In this document: positions 34,394-46,700 of the stretch, in pieces
Position numbering within the stretch: position 1 is the stretch's first letter
How the letters are laid out: every line of letters starts with the position of its first letter
Assembly: GCA_020543525.1 (NCBI GenBank)
Contig: JAHYIO010000004.1
Coordinates: forward strand, 1,984,001-2,048,000
DNA: 64,000 nt
Direction: 5' to 3'
DNA from: Coriolopsis trogii
Taxonomy: Eukaryota; Basidiomycota; Agaricomycetes; Polyporales; Polyporaceae
Position numbers and translations under genes: made by a program
Notes under the pieces: model-generated
Database searches by the model: none
Told to the model about the DNA's origin: nothing
What the model saw: only the letters and a program-made list of their open reading frames with translations

Positions 34394-34960
34394 TGATGAA
34401 CTCTGAACCTGGAAGGCTTGGAGCGACCTGTAAGTCACACAAAGAGAGATCTTCAGTCAGTGAGCGAACGACTATATTGCATAGTTTAGTACCTGTAAGT
34501 CACACAAAGAGAGACTACAAGTACTAGTAAGTAAAGTGTAGTAGAGCATAAGTAATGAGTGAGACTTACTCTTCAGTCAGTGAGCGAACGACTGAAGAGC
34601 AGAGGGGCAAACAGACTGCCTTATATACTGGAGAGAGGAGTGCATGAGTAAGCGAATGAAGCAGTCACATGTTAACCATAGAGCGATGAGTAAGAGTCCG
34701 TACTCGGCGTATGAGTAAGAGCCAAGAGTATTCTGAGTAAGACATAAGGTCTAGAATGTTCCGGTGCATTGTAGAACGCACAGGAAGACAAGGGAACCAT
34801 ATGGTCATGGGAATGTACAGTAGTTTCGTAGAGAAAACCGTATATGGTAAGTAGAAACACAGCCTATAGTAAGCGCTATCTAAACATAGGTAAACATGAT
34901 CATACAAAGGTTGTGTGCACAACTCCGGACCGGTAGAGCCGTAAATCCAGAATGTCAACA
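34394..34960 (-). repeat. 5' LTR of the copia element
   Basis: 567 bp, begins TGTTGACATTCTGG when read on the coding strand. It drives the Gag-Pol frame that lies to its left. About 700 bp of leader (33,692-34,393) separates it from the first Gag ATG. Confidence 0.93.
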
Positions 34961-34987
34961 CGGTGGTGGCTGGAAATTGATGAACAT

Positions 34988-35314
34988 GAATATTTGCGGC
35001 TCGGCTGAGAGAATAGCGCTTGGGAAGACAAACCTGGGACATGTTTGGCGACGGGATGCTGCTGGTCGGTCAATGGGCTGAACGAGCCTGAGTTTTTGTC
35101 CTCTGAAGAACCATGAAATTTGAACAATGGACGTGGAAGCCTTGGTCCGTGCGTGAACTTTATTGTCCGGGCCGGGCCGAGGATACGAAATGGGCGTCTA
35201 TTGGCATTATAGAGGTCTTCGGACGGAGACAACTGTCGCAACACAACGACTCCCATTTTTTCCCTCTCTTCTGCAGTGCTCTGCTTTCAATCTGCTCTCT
35301 GTCTTGCTGCACTC
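34988..35314. promoter_or_regulatory. Divergent promoter between two KDZ cargo genes
   Basis: The 327 bp between the start codon of the repeat-bearing cargo gene (minus strand) and that of the zinc-cluster gene (plus strand) must hold both promoters. A pyrimidine-rich run (ccctctcttctgcagtgctctgc) precedes the plus-strand ATG. No CCGCGCGG motif is present here. Confidence 0.5.
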
Positions 35315-37770
35315 ATGGCCTCCCGCAACGCTGCTCTCAACGAACTCGCTTTCCAGTGCCTTTGCGCCTGGAGGGAGCGTCCGGCATCCACCGACCCGGA
35401 CCGGGCGCAATGGGCTGTGCAATTTTCCAAATTGCTCAAATCGCTCCTAACCGCCCTTAAGGGCATTACGGCCCCAACCCTCGTGCCTCCTTTTGTCAAC
35501 GCGGTCGTCCATCAGAACAACGCCGCCTTTCAACAGCCTGGACGCCAAATAGATATCGACGCGATCAATCTGGAGACGGCCCCGGTCCGCATCGGGAAAT
35601 GGTTCATTTTGGACCAGGAGTATCGCGAGCCGCCAACCGTCCAGGGCTGGTGGACACGGCCAGGCAAGTAGAACATTTATGTTATCTTTGAGGCATGGCC
35701 AAAAAGAATGGGCGAGCCTTTTGTGGGTTTTGCTGATTGCATGGCCGCTTTTCAGCCGTGGCGCAACCTGCTCTCGCCGCTGCCTCGTCCTCCACGGCTC
35801 GGCCACCGCATGTCGGTTCGGCCTCCGTCTCCACCATGACGGCCGGGCCGAGTTTTCCCCATCCGCAAGCCGGTTCAAAGCGGCTGGACATTCTGAATGT
35901 CACACCGCCCAGCAGACGGGTCTCATCCTCCATGGAGCTGTCCGACAAGTCGGTTCGGTTCGCGGCGACGCCCGATCCGAACGCACCACCCCCTCCTCCC
36001 CACCAACCCACTCCTACCGCATCTCAAGGCGGCCCGTCCACCACCGGCGTGACGAAATTGATCTTAAAACTCCCGGGTCCAGTGGAACCTCTCCCCACTG
36101 TGGACATGCCGTCAACACCGACTCCCAGCCGACGGCGACGTGCGAGCTCCCGGGCAGCCGCGGGCCGGGCCGATGAAAGTGATGCCCCGACGTCAGCATC
36201 ACAGGCCCCGGCTCCCGACCCGGCCAGCGCATCGGCATCCACTGGGATGAGGACGAGGTCACGAGCAGCGTCCTCCGCGGGCGCAGCACGCTCCTCGTCC
36301 TCGACAATGAGCAAGAAAGGCAGATCCCAGCGGTCCGCGACAGGAGCCGCCCACCGGTACCAGGAGGTCGACCTCCAGAAGCCGCTAGTAAACGAGTGGC
36401 GTCGTCCGGTGAGTGTTTTTTTCCTTTAGCTCTATCTTTTAACTGAGGTCTTTCCAGCCAATCAAATGTTCTCGTTGCGAACGCCGCAACCTCCTCTGCC
36501 TCGTCAACCTCGCCAACCGCTCAACATGCAACTGCTGCGCCCAGGGGAAGACGTCTTGTTCTTTCGCGCCGCAGCTACGCAAGGGGTCGAAAAAGTCAAC
36601 ATACCGACTGTATCGCTGGTTCAAGGACAAGTCCCTCCAACACCAGCATCCGAAGGAATACTCTGCGGATAGCGAGTTCTCAACGGCCCCTGTCCCTGAG
36701 TGGTGGGAGAAGAGGTTTTGGAAGCTGTACGAGACAAACGCCAACGTTCCCGGGAGAGAGGTGGGCGAGCCGAAACTGCCCTCCACGAACACCTCGAGCA
36801 AAAAGCGGAAGAAATCCGGCTCGGTCTCGAGCGCGGTGAGCCAGGAGAGCCCATCCGTATGTGTTTTTTTTGGGTTCCATTTCCCGTTGTTAACCAGTTC
36901 ATAGTCGTCCAAGATAGGCCCCGGCCCGGCCAAGCGTGCTCGTCCGACCCGGGAGATCACGGCGGTCGAGCCCGACGACCGTAAGTTTTCGTCTGGTCCG
37001 CTGTTTTTTTGTTTTGTTCACTCTTATTGCCCGCAGGTGAATGGGACGACATCCCGGCCGTCGAGGATATGCACCCCCCTCCCCAGTCGCGCACAAGACG
37101 CGCCAAGGCAGCCGCGACCTCCATCAACGTCGGGAAGGGCTCGTCGTCTGCCGTCGCTGGCCCGTCCACGGCCCACGAGGACGTTGAGGGTGAGGCTGCC
37201 GGGTCGGACGTCGATACCGAGCCGGACAATGTGTGGCGCCGCATCATGCAGCTGGAGGACGTGTCGACCTCGCTGCTCACCCAGGTCCTTCAACTCGAGG
37301 ACAGGGTTAAGGCACTGGAGGCCGAGAAAGTCGCCATGGAGACGCGGATTGTGGAGGAGCAGAAGCGTCAGTCGAGCGCCATGGACGTGCTCATGGCACG
37401 TATTCTGGACCTGGAGGAGGGCCTCCCCACAACCTCTGCCGCTGCCAGCAGGCGCGCCCCCAGATCCTCCTTGCTGCATCCGTCCACTCCCGTCACGGCT
37501 TATGTCCCCTCCGACCCCTCGTCATCCCCTAGCCCGCAATCCAGGAAGGCGCGCCGCCACGCGAAGAAGGACAAGGGGAAACAGCGGGCCCGTGCTTCCC
37601 AGAGCCTGTCCCCGGAGCCAGAGGAGGGGGTGGACGAGGAGTACGACATGACGGGGGTGCCTGAGCCCCAGCCGGACTCCGGCCCGGATGACGAGGAGCT
37701 GATGCAAGTCGATCGCGACGAGGACGGGCAAGGCGAAGAGGCGACAACTGCCCAATATGATCGTAAGTGA
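35315..37770 (+). CDS. KDZ cargo: zinc-cluster and coiled-coil protein, putative DNA-binding
   Basis: Five exons (35315-35663, 35756-36408, 36458-36856, 36905-36980, 37037-37770) join in frame to 736 aa; the first intron uses a GC donor. An N-terminal helical region (MASRNAALNELAFQCLCAWR) is followed by a long Ser/Pro/Ala-rich linker. A cysteine cluster lies at about residues 338-368, with spacing C-x2-C-x6-C-x9-C-x-C-C-x6-C (CSRCERRNLLC...CNCCAQGKTSC). It resembles, but is not identical to, fungal Zn2Cys6 clusters. Then come a basic patch (SSKKRKKSGS), a leucine-rich coiled coil (SLLTQVLQLEDRVKALEAEK) and an acidic tail. A transposon-encoded DNA-binding regulator or end-binding accessory protein is plausible. 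The stop could be bypassed if the final gtaagt is a donor. Confidence 0.75.
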
Positions 37771-38978
37771 ATGTTTTCTTGTTATACTCGCGAACTACCT
37801 GACCAAAGAGTCTTAGAATGATTGCCATCCTTGTGCGACGTAGGGGTTCGGATAAGTTCGGGTGAGCACTCGGACCGGTTATTTCTTGGATCTTCTTGTT
37901 GCATGCTTCCCGGCTCCGTAAGTTGTTTGTATCGTGTAATATATTGCAATTTTTCTTGTATGTTCATGCGAGTATAAGACCCACCTACACTCTGAGTGCA
38001 AATGAACACGCCTTCGGTTCACAAAAACCGAGCCGAAGGGCGAGCCGCAGATTGACCTCACCGCCTCTCAATACTCAAAACCATGGCAATTCATTCACTA
38101 TCCCATGGAACCGTATGCGGTCCAGCGTTTTCACAGGCACTCCTCGCATTCCGGCTTCTTCTCCGTGGCTATGCGGCTCTGTGGCCTCTCGTCGCGGCCC
38201 GGCTCGGCTATCGGGTCGGTATGTCCATAAACCATCTCCCAGGCTTCGAAAGTCTTGTGTAACGTCGCGAACACTTTGCAATGAGAAACGTTGACATCCA
38301 GTGGGACTGCATGTTTGATATTGGGCATGTACGAAGGTTACCATTGATATTCAGTGCTTGATGCCTGAAGTTTGTGGTAGGCATGTCAAGGTCACGGAGC
38401 CCTTGGCAAGATTCATAAACAACTTGAAGATGATGGTGCTGTAGACACAGTCAAATTTGCCAACAAGGTCGGCAGAGCTCTCTGGCATCTGAACTGACGA
38501 TGGGTAGTCCTGCGAACAGGCAGCGGAAGTCCCGCCTTCCGATGCTGAAATTCGAGTTGATTTTGGCACTCCGGATCCAAATGGTGACGTTTCCAGCCCC
38601 TGCGTCAATGACACTCAATGGCCGGCTCCCCTCTCCACCGCTATGCACTCCTGTCGTCTCGCCGGTCCGAGCCGGTACCGGAGAGCATCGGGATAACGAT
38701 TGTGCCACCACCGCAATCACTCGACGTTACAGTACAACAGCAATAGCTGAAGCAAATGTTTTGTTTGCAGATGCATCCGCCATGTATATCAGAATAGCAG
38801 CCGAAGATCGGGCCAAGCCAGTCGGGCCGGCCTTCGGGTCATGTACTCAAAGACATTCCGACAGGTGTCCGTGGAAGACACAATGAGAGTACCACATTTG
38901 TGAGGGATAATGCATGGAAATACACGGACAGATACCACATTGGACGAAGATGCAGCCACTATCCCTTCGGCACACGTT
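37771..38978. other. Intergenic region of the KDZ element, mostly empty
   Basis: It lies between the convergent 3' ends of the zinc-cluster gene and the 942-aa cargo gene. Apart from a faint Hsp70-like remnant at about 38,400-38,650 nothing is recognised. It lacks CCGCGCGG motifs. Confidence 0.45.
38400..38650 (-). pseudogene. Possible Hsp70-like ATPase remnant
   Basis: Minus-strand frames contain VIDAGAGNVTIWI, reminiscent of the phosphate-binding DAGGGT(V/I)D motif of the expanded Hsp70-like proteins of Agaricomycetes. In another frame SADLVGKFD...FKLFMNLAKGSVTL follows, at the spacing expected in that family. Stops and frame changes mean a remnant at best. Confidence 0.3.
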
Positions 38979-41900
38979 CTACACCCTCTTGGCCTTACGG
39001 GCCGACCGACGCACGGGCTGATGGCTCTCCCCCTCAGATGCTCCCCCACGCCTTGCCTTCTTCTTGCCTGTCTTACCCTTCGCTGCGCCACCAGCATCCT
39101 CAGTGATGTCATTGCCGGTAGGTGTCTCGTCGCTCGGGGCATCAATTGCAGGGTCGGGTACCTGCGCGCCTACATTTGATGATCCGGGGAAGGATGATGG
39201 TCCAGGTCCATCCATGGCAGGAGCCAATGAGGATGTCGCCGGGATCGTCGGATCCCCATCCGAGCCGCCGGCTGGTCGAGGATCCTCAGGCACGGCCGTG
39301 ATCCGCGCCGGCTGTTTACCTTTAGACTTCCCCGATGGTCCCCCTGATCAATGATGTCAGCGGGGAAAGTGCATCTGCCGTTATCATGGAAAACTCACTT
39401 TTAGGTCTGTTAGCCCGTTGTCCACCGGTGGACGACAGATCCGCGTCGTCGTCACCCATAACCGCATTCTCGACCTCACCAGCCGATATCCCTTCGGACT
39501 CCACGTCATCGACAGACATGGGGTTTGGCAAAGAGGCACCTGCATTATCACCTGTGGCGTTGGCCGTTGCACCCTGCCGCCTGGCCGACCTGGGCAGGAC
39601 ACCGGGACCAAAGTCTTCGCCATCCGGGCCGCGGTACACGGCCATCTTGCAAGCCGGAGCGAGGATGCTTTGGAGGTGAGTCCAGTCCGCTTGGCTGCGG
39701 CGTATATATTCGGGTCCGTCGTAGGCTACTGGTTCCGACTCGTCGTTCTCGGTGTCGTTGACCCGGAACAAGTCGCGGATGGATAGCGCCACAGCGAGGA
39801 GCCATCGCTGGAGCTCACCGGCCGACGATCGTGACGTTGGGACCCGGTCTCTCAGATGTTCCATCAGCTCGGTCCAGCTGCTCAGGCTCTGGTGAAACCG
39901 TGCCGGGACCGCATTGACGTCGTCCTGCCAGCTGACCCACCCGAGCATCCGGTCCTCTAGATTGGAAATGACAGTTGCACACCTGGTAAGCTGAGCATTA
40001 CAGGTCAGGTTCAACGTGTCGCGCTGGATGCCACTCCGATTTGCTCACCATATGCCGCCAAGACTCGAGCACTTGGTGGAACTCGGGGAGGTTGCCCAGG
40101 CTGTAGAGGTAAGCGCATGGGTCCTCCATGTCGACGGCCCACATGGTCCCCTCGCATCGGGCTTGCGCAACCAACTCCGGGTCGGGAGGGAAAGGAACAG
40201 TCGAAGCAAGGGACGGGTCTGCGTTCGCGGCACCATGTTTAGCGGTCCTAGCTCGAGCTGCGCGAGAAGGAAGGCGACGGGTTGGACCCGGGGCAGTCGT
40301 CGGTGCTGCAGCCGAACCACCCAGCATCTCGTCCGGGGTGTCGTCGCCGCTTGAGCCCCGGGTGGAGAAATGCCCCTCATCGGCCGAGCTATCGTCCACA
40401 ACGTCCTTGGCTGGTCGCTTGCCCGAGCGACTCCGCCCACCCACCGCACCCTTGCCTTTCTTTCTTTTGGACCCGGCATGAGGCGCCTGCGGCAGTTCAT
40501 CAGCAGCACCCGCAGCACCATCGGCAGGCACCCCCGATGGGTCGGCGCCATCTGCAGCACCCTTTGCGGTAACTGCAGCAGCGGCGGCAGCGGCTGCGGC
40601 CTTTGCAGCTTTTGGGGCTAAGCTCTTCATAGCACCTGCCTTCTTTGCGGCCCGGGATCCTTGAGGCCCTTGAGGTGGAGGTTGAGCGTCCTGGCCATAC
40701 GTCGCTTCGATGAGCTCCGCTGATGAACCGACGGCGTAGTGAGTGAACCGAAACTTTCGTGCCTCCTCCCCAGGGAGCTTCTGACGAGCCTGAATCTCCG
40801 TCCACAACCTCGCAGACGTACGCGGCATATGCGGGGGGTCAGTGAATGTTTCCCCCAGGTCTAAAGGCACGAGACCCGGTTCAAAGAACTTGTTCGGATC
40901 CTTGCCGATGAGTTTCCACGGGACCTGGGGGTCGCTGCCCCGAGGGTAACCTTTGGCCAAACCTAGCATGCAAATCCAATTCAATGCGTGGAGCGACTGG
41001 GGGAAGATATGGCAGGCTCACCATACAAGGCCTTAAAGTACGCGAGGAGGTATTTCTTCTTGATCTCCGACCCGACGATGGGCCGGCCCGTGACCGGGTC
41101 GGTCTCGGGCAGGATAGGCCAGCCGTCCTCGGTGTAGGGGATCTTTCCGATGGGCGGCGGGTCGGGTTGATCGTCCCCTTCGGCAGGGATGTCTTCGTAC
41201 AAAAGTCTCATGTATTGGACGCACTTATCAGCCGGACCCTCAAACCAGCCGGGATACTTTGCACCGAAGGGCGGCAGATCGTTCTCCTTCAGAATCTGGC
41301 TGGTGTCCGATCTATGGGTCGGCTCGGGTGAGCTGCAATCGTAGGGAACGTAAAGTTTGCACATACTGCATGGTATGCGGGATCCCCTTGTCGTCGTTGT
41401 ATGTCAGGACAACGGTGCCAAAACACTTCGTCTGGTCCCACAGCATTTTGAGGAAGCCGTGCACCCAATGTGGTAGTCGCTTCTTGATTAACCTGAGCAA
41501 CATAAAATATGAGCTTGCCACGATTCTGCCCACGCGTCGAGCACAACTTACAGGAGCCGAACATTGTCCGGCGGCCCTTGGAGAGTCCAAGTACGAGCAA
41601 TGTCCTCGTACCTGGTTTGCTCGGCCGGTGGTAACGCCCGCCACAGCGCGCTTCTTGCCTGGTTGAAGGCCGCCAATTCCTTCCCCCGTTTATGACCCGC
41701 ATCGAGGACGACGGCCGGGTCTCTCCCGGCTTCCTCTTTGGCGAGAATCGCGTCGCGTTCGGCAACGATAGCCTCGTACTCAAGCTCTTTGTGCACCTCC
41801 CACCCGCTCCAGGTAATCTTCAGCTCCTTCGGCACCCGGTTGGCCCCAGTGTTCAGGTTCAGTTGGAACCAGGAGTTGATTTTCTTAAGGATCGGCCCGG

Positions 41901-42125
41901 TCGACGGCCCGGCCCGACGCATGCAAGAGCACTCACCGACTGAATGAAGCTACGCGCATATGGATCGTTGGCATCGCGCTCCCGCCCCTCAAGAATTTTT
42001 GTGGTCAGGGCGTTTTTCACCAAGGTCTTCTCGTTCTTAGACATGGTGAGCCACGACTCAAGGTGCTCCTCGAGATACTTCTGTTCCTTCTCGGTGAGCC
42101 CTAGGTCTTCAGCCACGGCGGCCAT
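38979..42125 (-). CDS. KDZ cargo: 942-aa protein of unknown function
   Basis: Seven exons join in frame (42125-41937, 41883-41552, 41492-41367, 41332-41022, 40962-40049, 39990-39399, 39343-38979). The N-terminal third is well ordered: LGLTEKEQKYLEEHLESWLT, then KINSWFQLNL, a coiled segment, LPPAEQTRYEDIARTW (recalling HMG-box-like or nuclear-cargo proteins common beside KDZ transposases), IKKRLPHWVHGFLKMLWDQ, CFGTVVLTYNDDKG. The middle is an Ala/Lys-rich low-complexity region (KAAKAAAAAAAAAVTAKG). A helical region NLEDRMLGWVSWQDDV follows, and the C-terminus is highly basic (KGKTGKKKARRGG, RRSARKAKRV), suggesting nuclear or DNA-associated localisation. Related proteins sit in other fungal KDZ elements to my knowledge, but no function is assigned. 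The start at 42,125 fits the MAAVAEDLG context. Confidence 0.75.
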
Positions 42126-42429
42126 TGTGGTGGATTGTGCAGCAAAAAGGCGTATAAACAAAACAAAGCAATGATAATACCTGGCCCGGTCGTAGCCCTC
42201 GTCCTGATACTAAGTCATCCGGGCGGTGGGGCAGCTCGCGGGTCGTTGCCCGGATGAGGCTTTCGGGTCGGATGGGACCGGTCCGGCCATCGATACGGGC
42301 GGCAGAACAATGTGGCGATCCTCTCCTCCCGCCTCGCGCCAAGTAGGCACGCTGATTGCGCATCAAACCCTCCACACGACACCTTATCACGCCACAGACT
42401 TGACGCGTGACCCTTGACCCTGCTCCGCC
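42126..42429. promoter_or_regulatory. Divergent promoter between the 942-aa cargo gene and TET/JBP
   Basis: About 304 bp between two divergent start codons, so both promoters must share it. It contains short CG-rich stretches such as ggcccggtcgtagcc, but none of the CCGCGCGG palindromes of the arms. Confidence 0.5.
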
Positions 42430-43729
42430 ATGGATGCATATCCCGCTGACTCTGGCGCGTTTCACGACCGTGTCTCTGCTCATCTCAGAGACCTGGTACT
42501 TGCGCAAATCTGCGTAGTATCCAGTCCAACAGTTACCACAGGCATTGGCATATCAGACTGGACCGATGGACTGGAGGCCGATCTCCAACGGGCGGCAGAT
42601 GTGATTTCATCCGCGTGGAGCTACCCGGGTAGATATTTGATCGAGACTGCGGACGGCTCACAATCGCTGACCATCTCCCCAATAGTTCCAGTGCCCTGGA
42701 ATGCTCAAGATCTTGCAGACCAACTCTCCAAGCGCCCAAGCGGCTTGTGCATGGCCCTTGAGGACGCTTTGCTAGACACGTTCCCGCCCATGTGTGGTAT
42801 TGAAGCTGTGCTTCAGAATAACTTTCCGCTCTTACGGCGGCCGGCCGTACTTGTCGACCCGCAGAATCGCATCCTGCTTTGGTACCTGCCAGGGGTGTTA
42901 AGCTCTGAGCGTCAGGTGAAGCGAGCTGATTTGCAATAGCGCTGATGACAAATTAATCTTGAGTTCCAGGACGCCATGCTGCACGCTACAGATGCGATCA
43001 AGGCTCAGTTTACTATTGGCCCGCCCACACACGATCCCGCGGTTAAGTGGCGGTCGGCTCCTACCTTTTACGGCCCGGGTCACATATGGCAGTCCGGCCA
43101 GTGGCTCGGCAGTCCAGTCCAGTATCCGTGCGGGCACCAGGTGAGCCGCAATGAATAATTGACCGGACGACCATTCAAACGCGTGAATACTGCTGCAGGG
43201 CAAAGCCACCAAGCCAGGGCCATCTAAACAGCTTAATACGCCTGCCGGAGCTGTATGGTGCGACCGTATGAAGGAATCAGGCGCGCTGTGCAGCGCTCTG
43301 CTGTTTGTGACTCATCCGGCCCTGTACCGCGCGGCCCGGGTCACGATGGCCCGAGCCGCAGACGCAGCATCAACCGCGGTAGGAGAACATCACAGGCTGT
43401 GGCCTTCGGTATGGCACAGTACCCAAGTAATCATAAACCGCGAGACTCCCTTTCATCGAGACACCTCTGGCAAAGACACATGGTACGAGCTCCTCATGTC
43501 ACTCGGAACGTGTTCCAAGGCAGCACTGGTCCTCCGGAACATCGGAATACAAGTCGGATACCTTCCGGGAACGGCGGTGTTGATGTCCAGCCGGCTTATC
43601 CACCATGGGGTAGCCAAAGTTGAGCCGGACCGTATATGCTACACTTGGTACATGTCCGCTTCCTTACATAACAATTTCTCTGGCGAGGATGTGCCTTGGG
43701 TTACGCGGGACGAGCTATCCGGACCATAG
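42430..43729 (+). CDS. TET/JBP-family 5-methylcytosine dioxygenase
   Basis: Fe(II)/2-oxoglutarate dioxygenase predicted to oxidise 5-methylcytosine in nuclear DNA. Three exons (42430-42915, 42970-43140, 43199-43729) give 395 aa, a typical length for the compact TET/JBP proteins of basidiomycetes. The catalytic core is in exon 3: the family motif INRETPFHRD with iron ligands His about 305 and Asp about 307, then GIQVGYLPGTAVLMSSRLIHHGV with the distal His at about 354-355, and the 2-oxoglutarate-binding Arg in DRICYTWYM at about 364. The N-terminal half includes LLWYLPGVL, as in other fungal members. The transposase starts 61 bp downstream on the same strand, so the two may be co-expressed. 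All ligands are present, so the enzyme is probably active. Family membership is established knowledge; activity is inferred. Confidence 0.88.
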
Positions 43730-43790
43730 TATACTCAACGCCGCGCTTAAATCGTCCTCTGTACTTGTAACGCCTTTGCATAACTCTATC

Positions 43791-46700
43791 ATGACGTGTC
43801 GTCCTCGTGCTACACCACATCCCGCATATCAGACTCTGACTATCGCCACCAAGACAACGAAAAGAGGCACCCAGCATGTATGGACAGCCAGTGCAGCGGG
43901 AGCACCATCGGGGGCCCAGCGACGGGTGAGGAAGCCCAGGGAGCCCAAAGAGGTATTGCCTACTTCGAACAACCCCGACTTTCTGGAGATGTCGGTTGGG
44001 GAATTCACCTTTGTAGGCCCACAGGTACGTTGGTGTAATTGGGGATCCAAATGGGAGGTTGACGGGCCGGACCGCTGGAATAGAAGCCCAATGAGTACCA
44101 GCTTCTATGGCTGAGAGAATTCCGAGCCACGTACCTCCGCGAGCTGTACGAGAGGGAGGCCCAGCCTGAGGAAGACGACGTCATGTGCGGGTGTGGGGGA
44201 CCAGCACTTTGGCATTGCCTCGACTGCTCTAGCCAACGGCCGCAGTGTAGGAGGTGCTGCAAAGAGGCCCACTTTCGACATCCCTATCATCGCGTTGAGC
44301 AGTGGACTGGTACTCACTACCAAAAGTCAAGTCTTCGGTCCACGGGCGTCCGTATCTACCTCGGTCACGGAGGAGAAGTCTGTCCGAGTCTCAGATGGAC
44401 GGATGACACGAGCTGGAGACAACCGCACTCAACCGCACCCAGTGAACCTCCCGAGGTATGCATCCGTAATACTTGGGAGTGGCTCAAGCTCATCACTCTG
44501 TTAGCACGACGACAATCGCGCATCGTCGCCCATCTCTGAACCGGGGCATGAATATCACTCCGAACCAGGGACGCCACCACCACCCTCATCTCCATTGCCC
44601 GCCTCCTCTACGCCATCTAGTCCAGTGCTATCGTTAAGGTCTACTGCGAGAAACACACCTGTCAGAAGTTTGCCGAGACGTCTCCCCAGGCGCCCATCTG
44701 CCGGCCCACGGGTCGGGCCATCGGCCGGCCCGAGCATCACCCCCATGAAACGTTCCCAGCCAGAGGACTCCGACTCTGAGTCAGAAGACGACGCCAACGT
44801 TCGTATGACAAGACAACGTCTGGAAGGGCCAGATGTAGAGGTTCCGGAGGAAAATATCCAGGACATACTGGAGGCCGAAGAAGACAATCCGGACGATGCC
44901 TACGGTGTGAAGTCGGACGACGCGGCTCACATGCCCGGCTCGGGTGGGGCACCGCCCGATGGGTTGAACCAAGTTTTCTCGGACATGGAAGGCGACTACA
45001 CCAAGGTAATGGTAGTTGTGGATACCTCAGGGGTGCACGAACTTCCAGTGGTATCCTGTGCGTGCCACGACTCCCCTCCGCTCGACATTCAGCTGTTACG
45101 GCTCGGCCTGTATCCGGCCACCACCGCAAGGCCCAAGACACTTTTCACGTTTCGGGTCCTGGACGACGTGCTGCTAACAACAAAAGAGTGCAAGACCTCG
45201 ATACAAAACTACTACAACAAGCTGCGACGTGTCACCGACGATCTCTTCCCACATTCCGTCCCGGTACGGCTGCCTTCCGGCTGACACATGCACCGACCCC
45301 ACTTCTAACGTCTCAATTTCAGAATCGATACAGAGAGTTGCTACGTGTTTCACGACAGTGGAGAAACTTGAAGTCATGGAAAACGAGTGGGGTTGGATAT
45401 GAGGATCTGCTCCAGCCAGGGCGAGGGCAGTTCATCTTCCGGTGCCCGGCTTGTCCATGGCCGAACCGGAACATGAGGGACGGATGGAAGACCGACAAAC
45501 GTTGGTAAGTTCGTCAGTGCTTATTCCGATGTTCATACTGTACATTGGAACATACGGTGCAGGTGGAAGCATGCCGGGTCATGCATGCTCGATGGCAACT
45601 TCGCTGCACAACATCAGCTTCAGAAGTATCCACAACTAGACGTGCGGTTCGCCGACGGGCATGGCTGCGCGGTTGCAGTTTCTCCCTTCAAGGAGCACCT
45701 GAAAACTGCTTTCCGAGTTCGACAGGTCAGTTGAGCCGGCCCGAAATCAGTCGGACCAATAGATGCTGATCGAGCCTGGCAGAAACTGGAATGCCATGAG
45801 CATCGCGCAGTCCTCGGATCGTCCATGGAGCGTGCCAAGCTGGCTGCAACTGGAATAGGGGCGGCAGTTTGCAGTCGTCATGGATTCTTCTATCCCCACT
45901 CATGTGTGGATTTTGACGCAGGCGAAGGGTCAGTGTGTTGACGTCAAGCATGACAGCCCGCCACTGACAGAGCACACAGTCAACGACATATGGACTATGT
46001 CCTCAGCGAGGCCATGTCGTTCCTGGCCGGGCTGACGTTCCTCCTTGTGTTCTACGACATATGGTGCTTCTACTCCGTTCATCTGCTCACCCGAATGGAG
46101 AAGAGCCCTGGCATATCAATTCCGGAGGGCCTCGTCGTTTCGGGTGGTATTGATCAGTTTCACGTCCATGGTCATAAGCGGGAATGCTACCCGCGGTACT
46201 CACCTCACTTTGTACCCGGAGCCGGAGTCCAAACTGGGGACATTATCGAAACGCTCTGGGCTCCTCTGAACAAAATCAGCGATAGCACACGTGGCATGTC
46301 GGCTGCGCACCGTCAAGAGTTCAATGACGATTTCATGAACGATTCCAATTGGAACAAGCTCACCCGCCTAAGTAAGCATGCGCCCCCCACCCGAAAAATG
46401 TTCCGGCTAACGGTCTGCAAGCCGCATCTCTCGTGAAGAAGTGGCGAAATGCCGCAGAGGAGACACCGGGTGCCCAAGAGGGATTTCACTCCATCACAGC
46501 CACATCTGACCCAAATGACGTGCGTGTATGGTCGCGGATGGCGAAGGAAGCGGCCGAGCAACGAAGACAGAACATCAAAGTCATGGACATATACGACATG
46601 TCAGAAGACAGCCGTAAGTACTCTCCCCCTCTATTGCACGACGTGTCTTCACTGAGTCTTGGAGACAGTGCCCACAAGAAAAGAGATCGCTCTGGAGCTG

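Larger units (their letters stand above)
28458..34960 (-). mobile_element. Ty1/copia LTR retrotransposon nested in the KDZ element
   Basis: Two 567-bp LTRs (28,458-29,024 and 34,394-34,960) flank a single Gag-Pol frame on the minus strand. By eye the LTRs differ at one base near their outer end (gaatctgg against gaacctgg). Termini are TGTTGACA...TCATCA when read on the coding strand. A purine-rich tract (GAGTGGGAG) precedes the 3' LTR at about 29,025-29,033. A GGTTATGAGCCC stretch follows the 5' LTR where the tRNA primer site should be. Near-identical LTRs, the intact frame and clean duplication show a very recent insertion, later than that of the KDZ host. Confidence 0.95.
27168..34987 (-). 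pseudogene. Repeat-bearing KDZ cargo gene, split by copia retrotransposon
   Basis: The start codon at 34,987-34,985 gives MFINFQPPP. The copia element sits in codon 9 (target duplication CGGTG), and the frame resumes at 28,452 with SREGATINPQ. Exon 1 ends at about 28,225 (EKMVAA, donor gtgagc) and exon 2 runs from about 28,163 to the stop at 27,168. Without the copia element it would encode about 417 aa. Exon 2 contains four to five imperfect repeats of about 25 residues built on VAEHRFGDESPEPGEAHQD, acidic and probably disordered. The C-terminal block YVDAEVRHCHYIRQL...NHWDHVLEEVHRRLGW looks folded. I do not recognise the family. Exons agree with the intron style of the rest of the element, so it was a working gene until the insertion. 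Confidence 0.7.
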
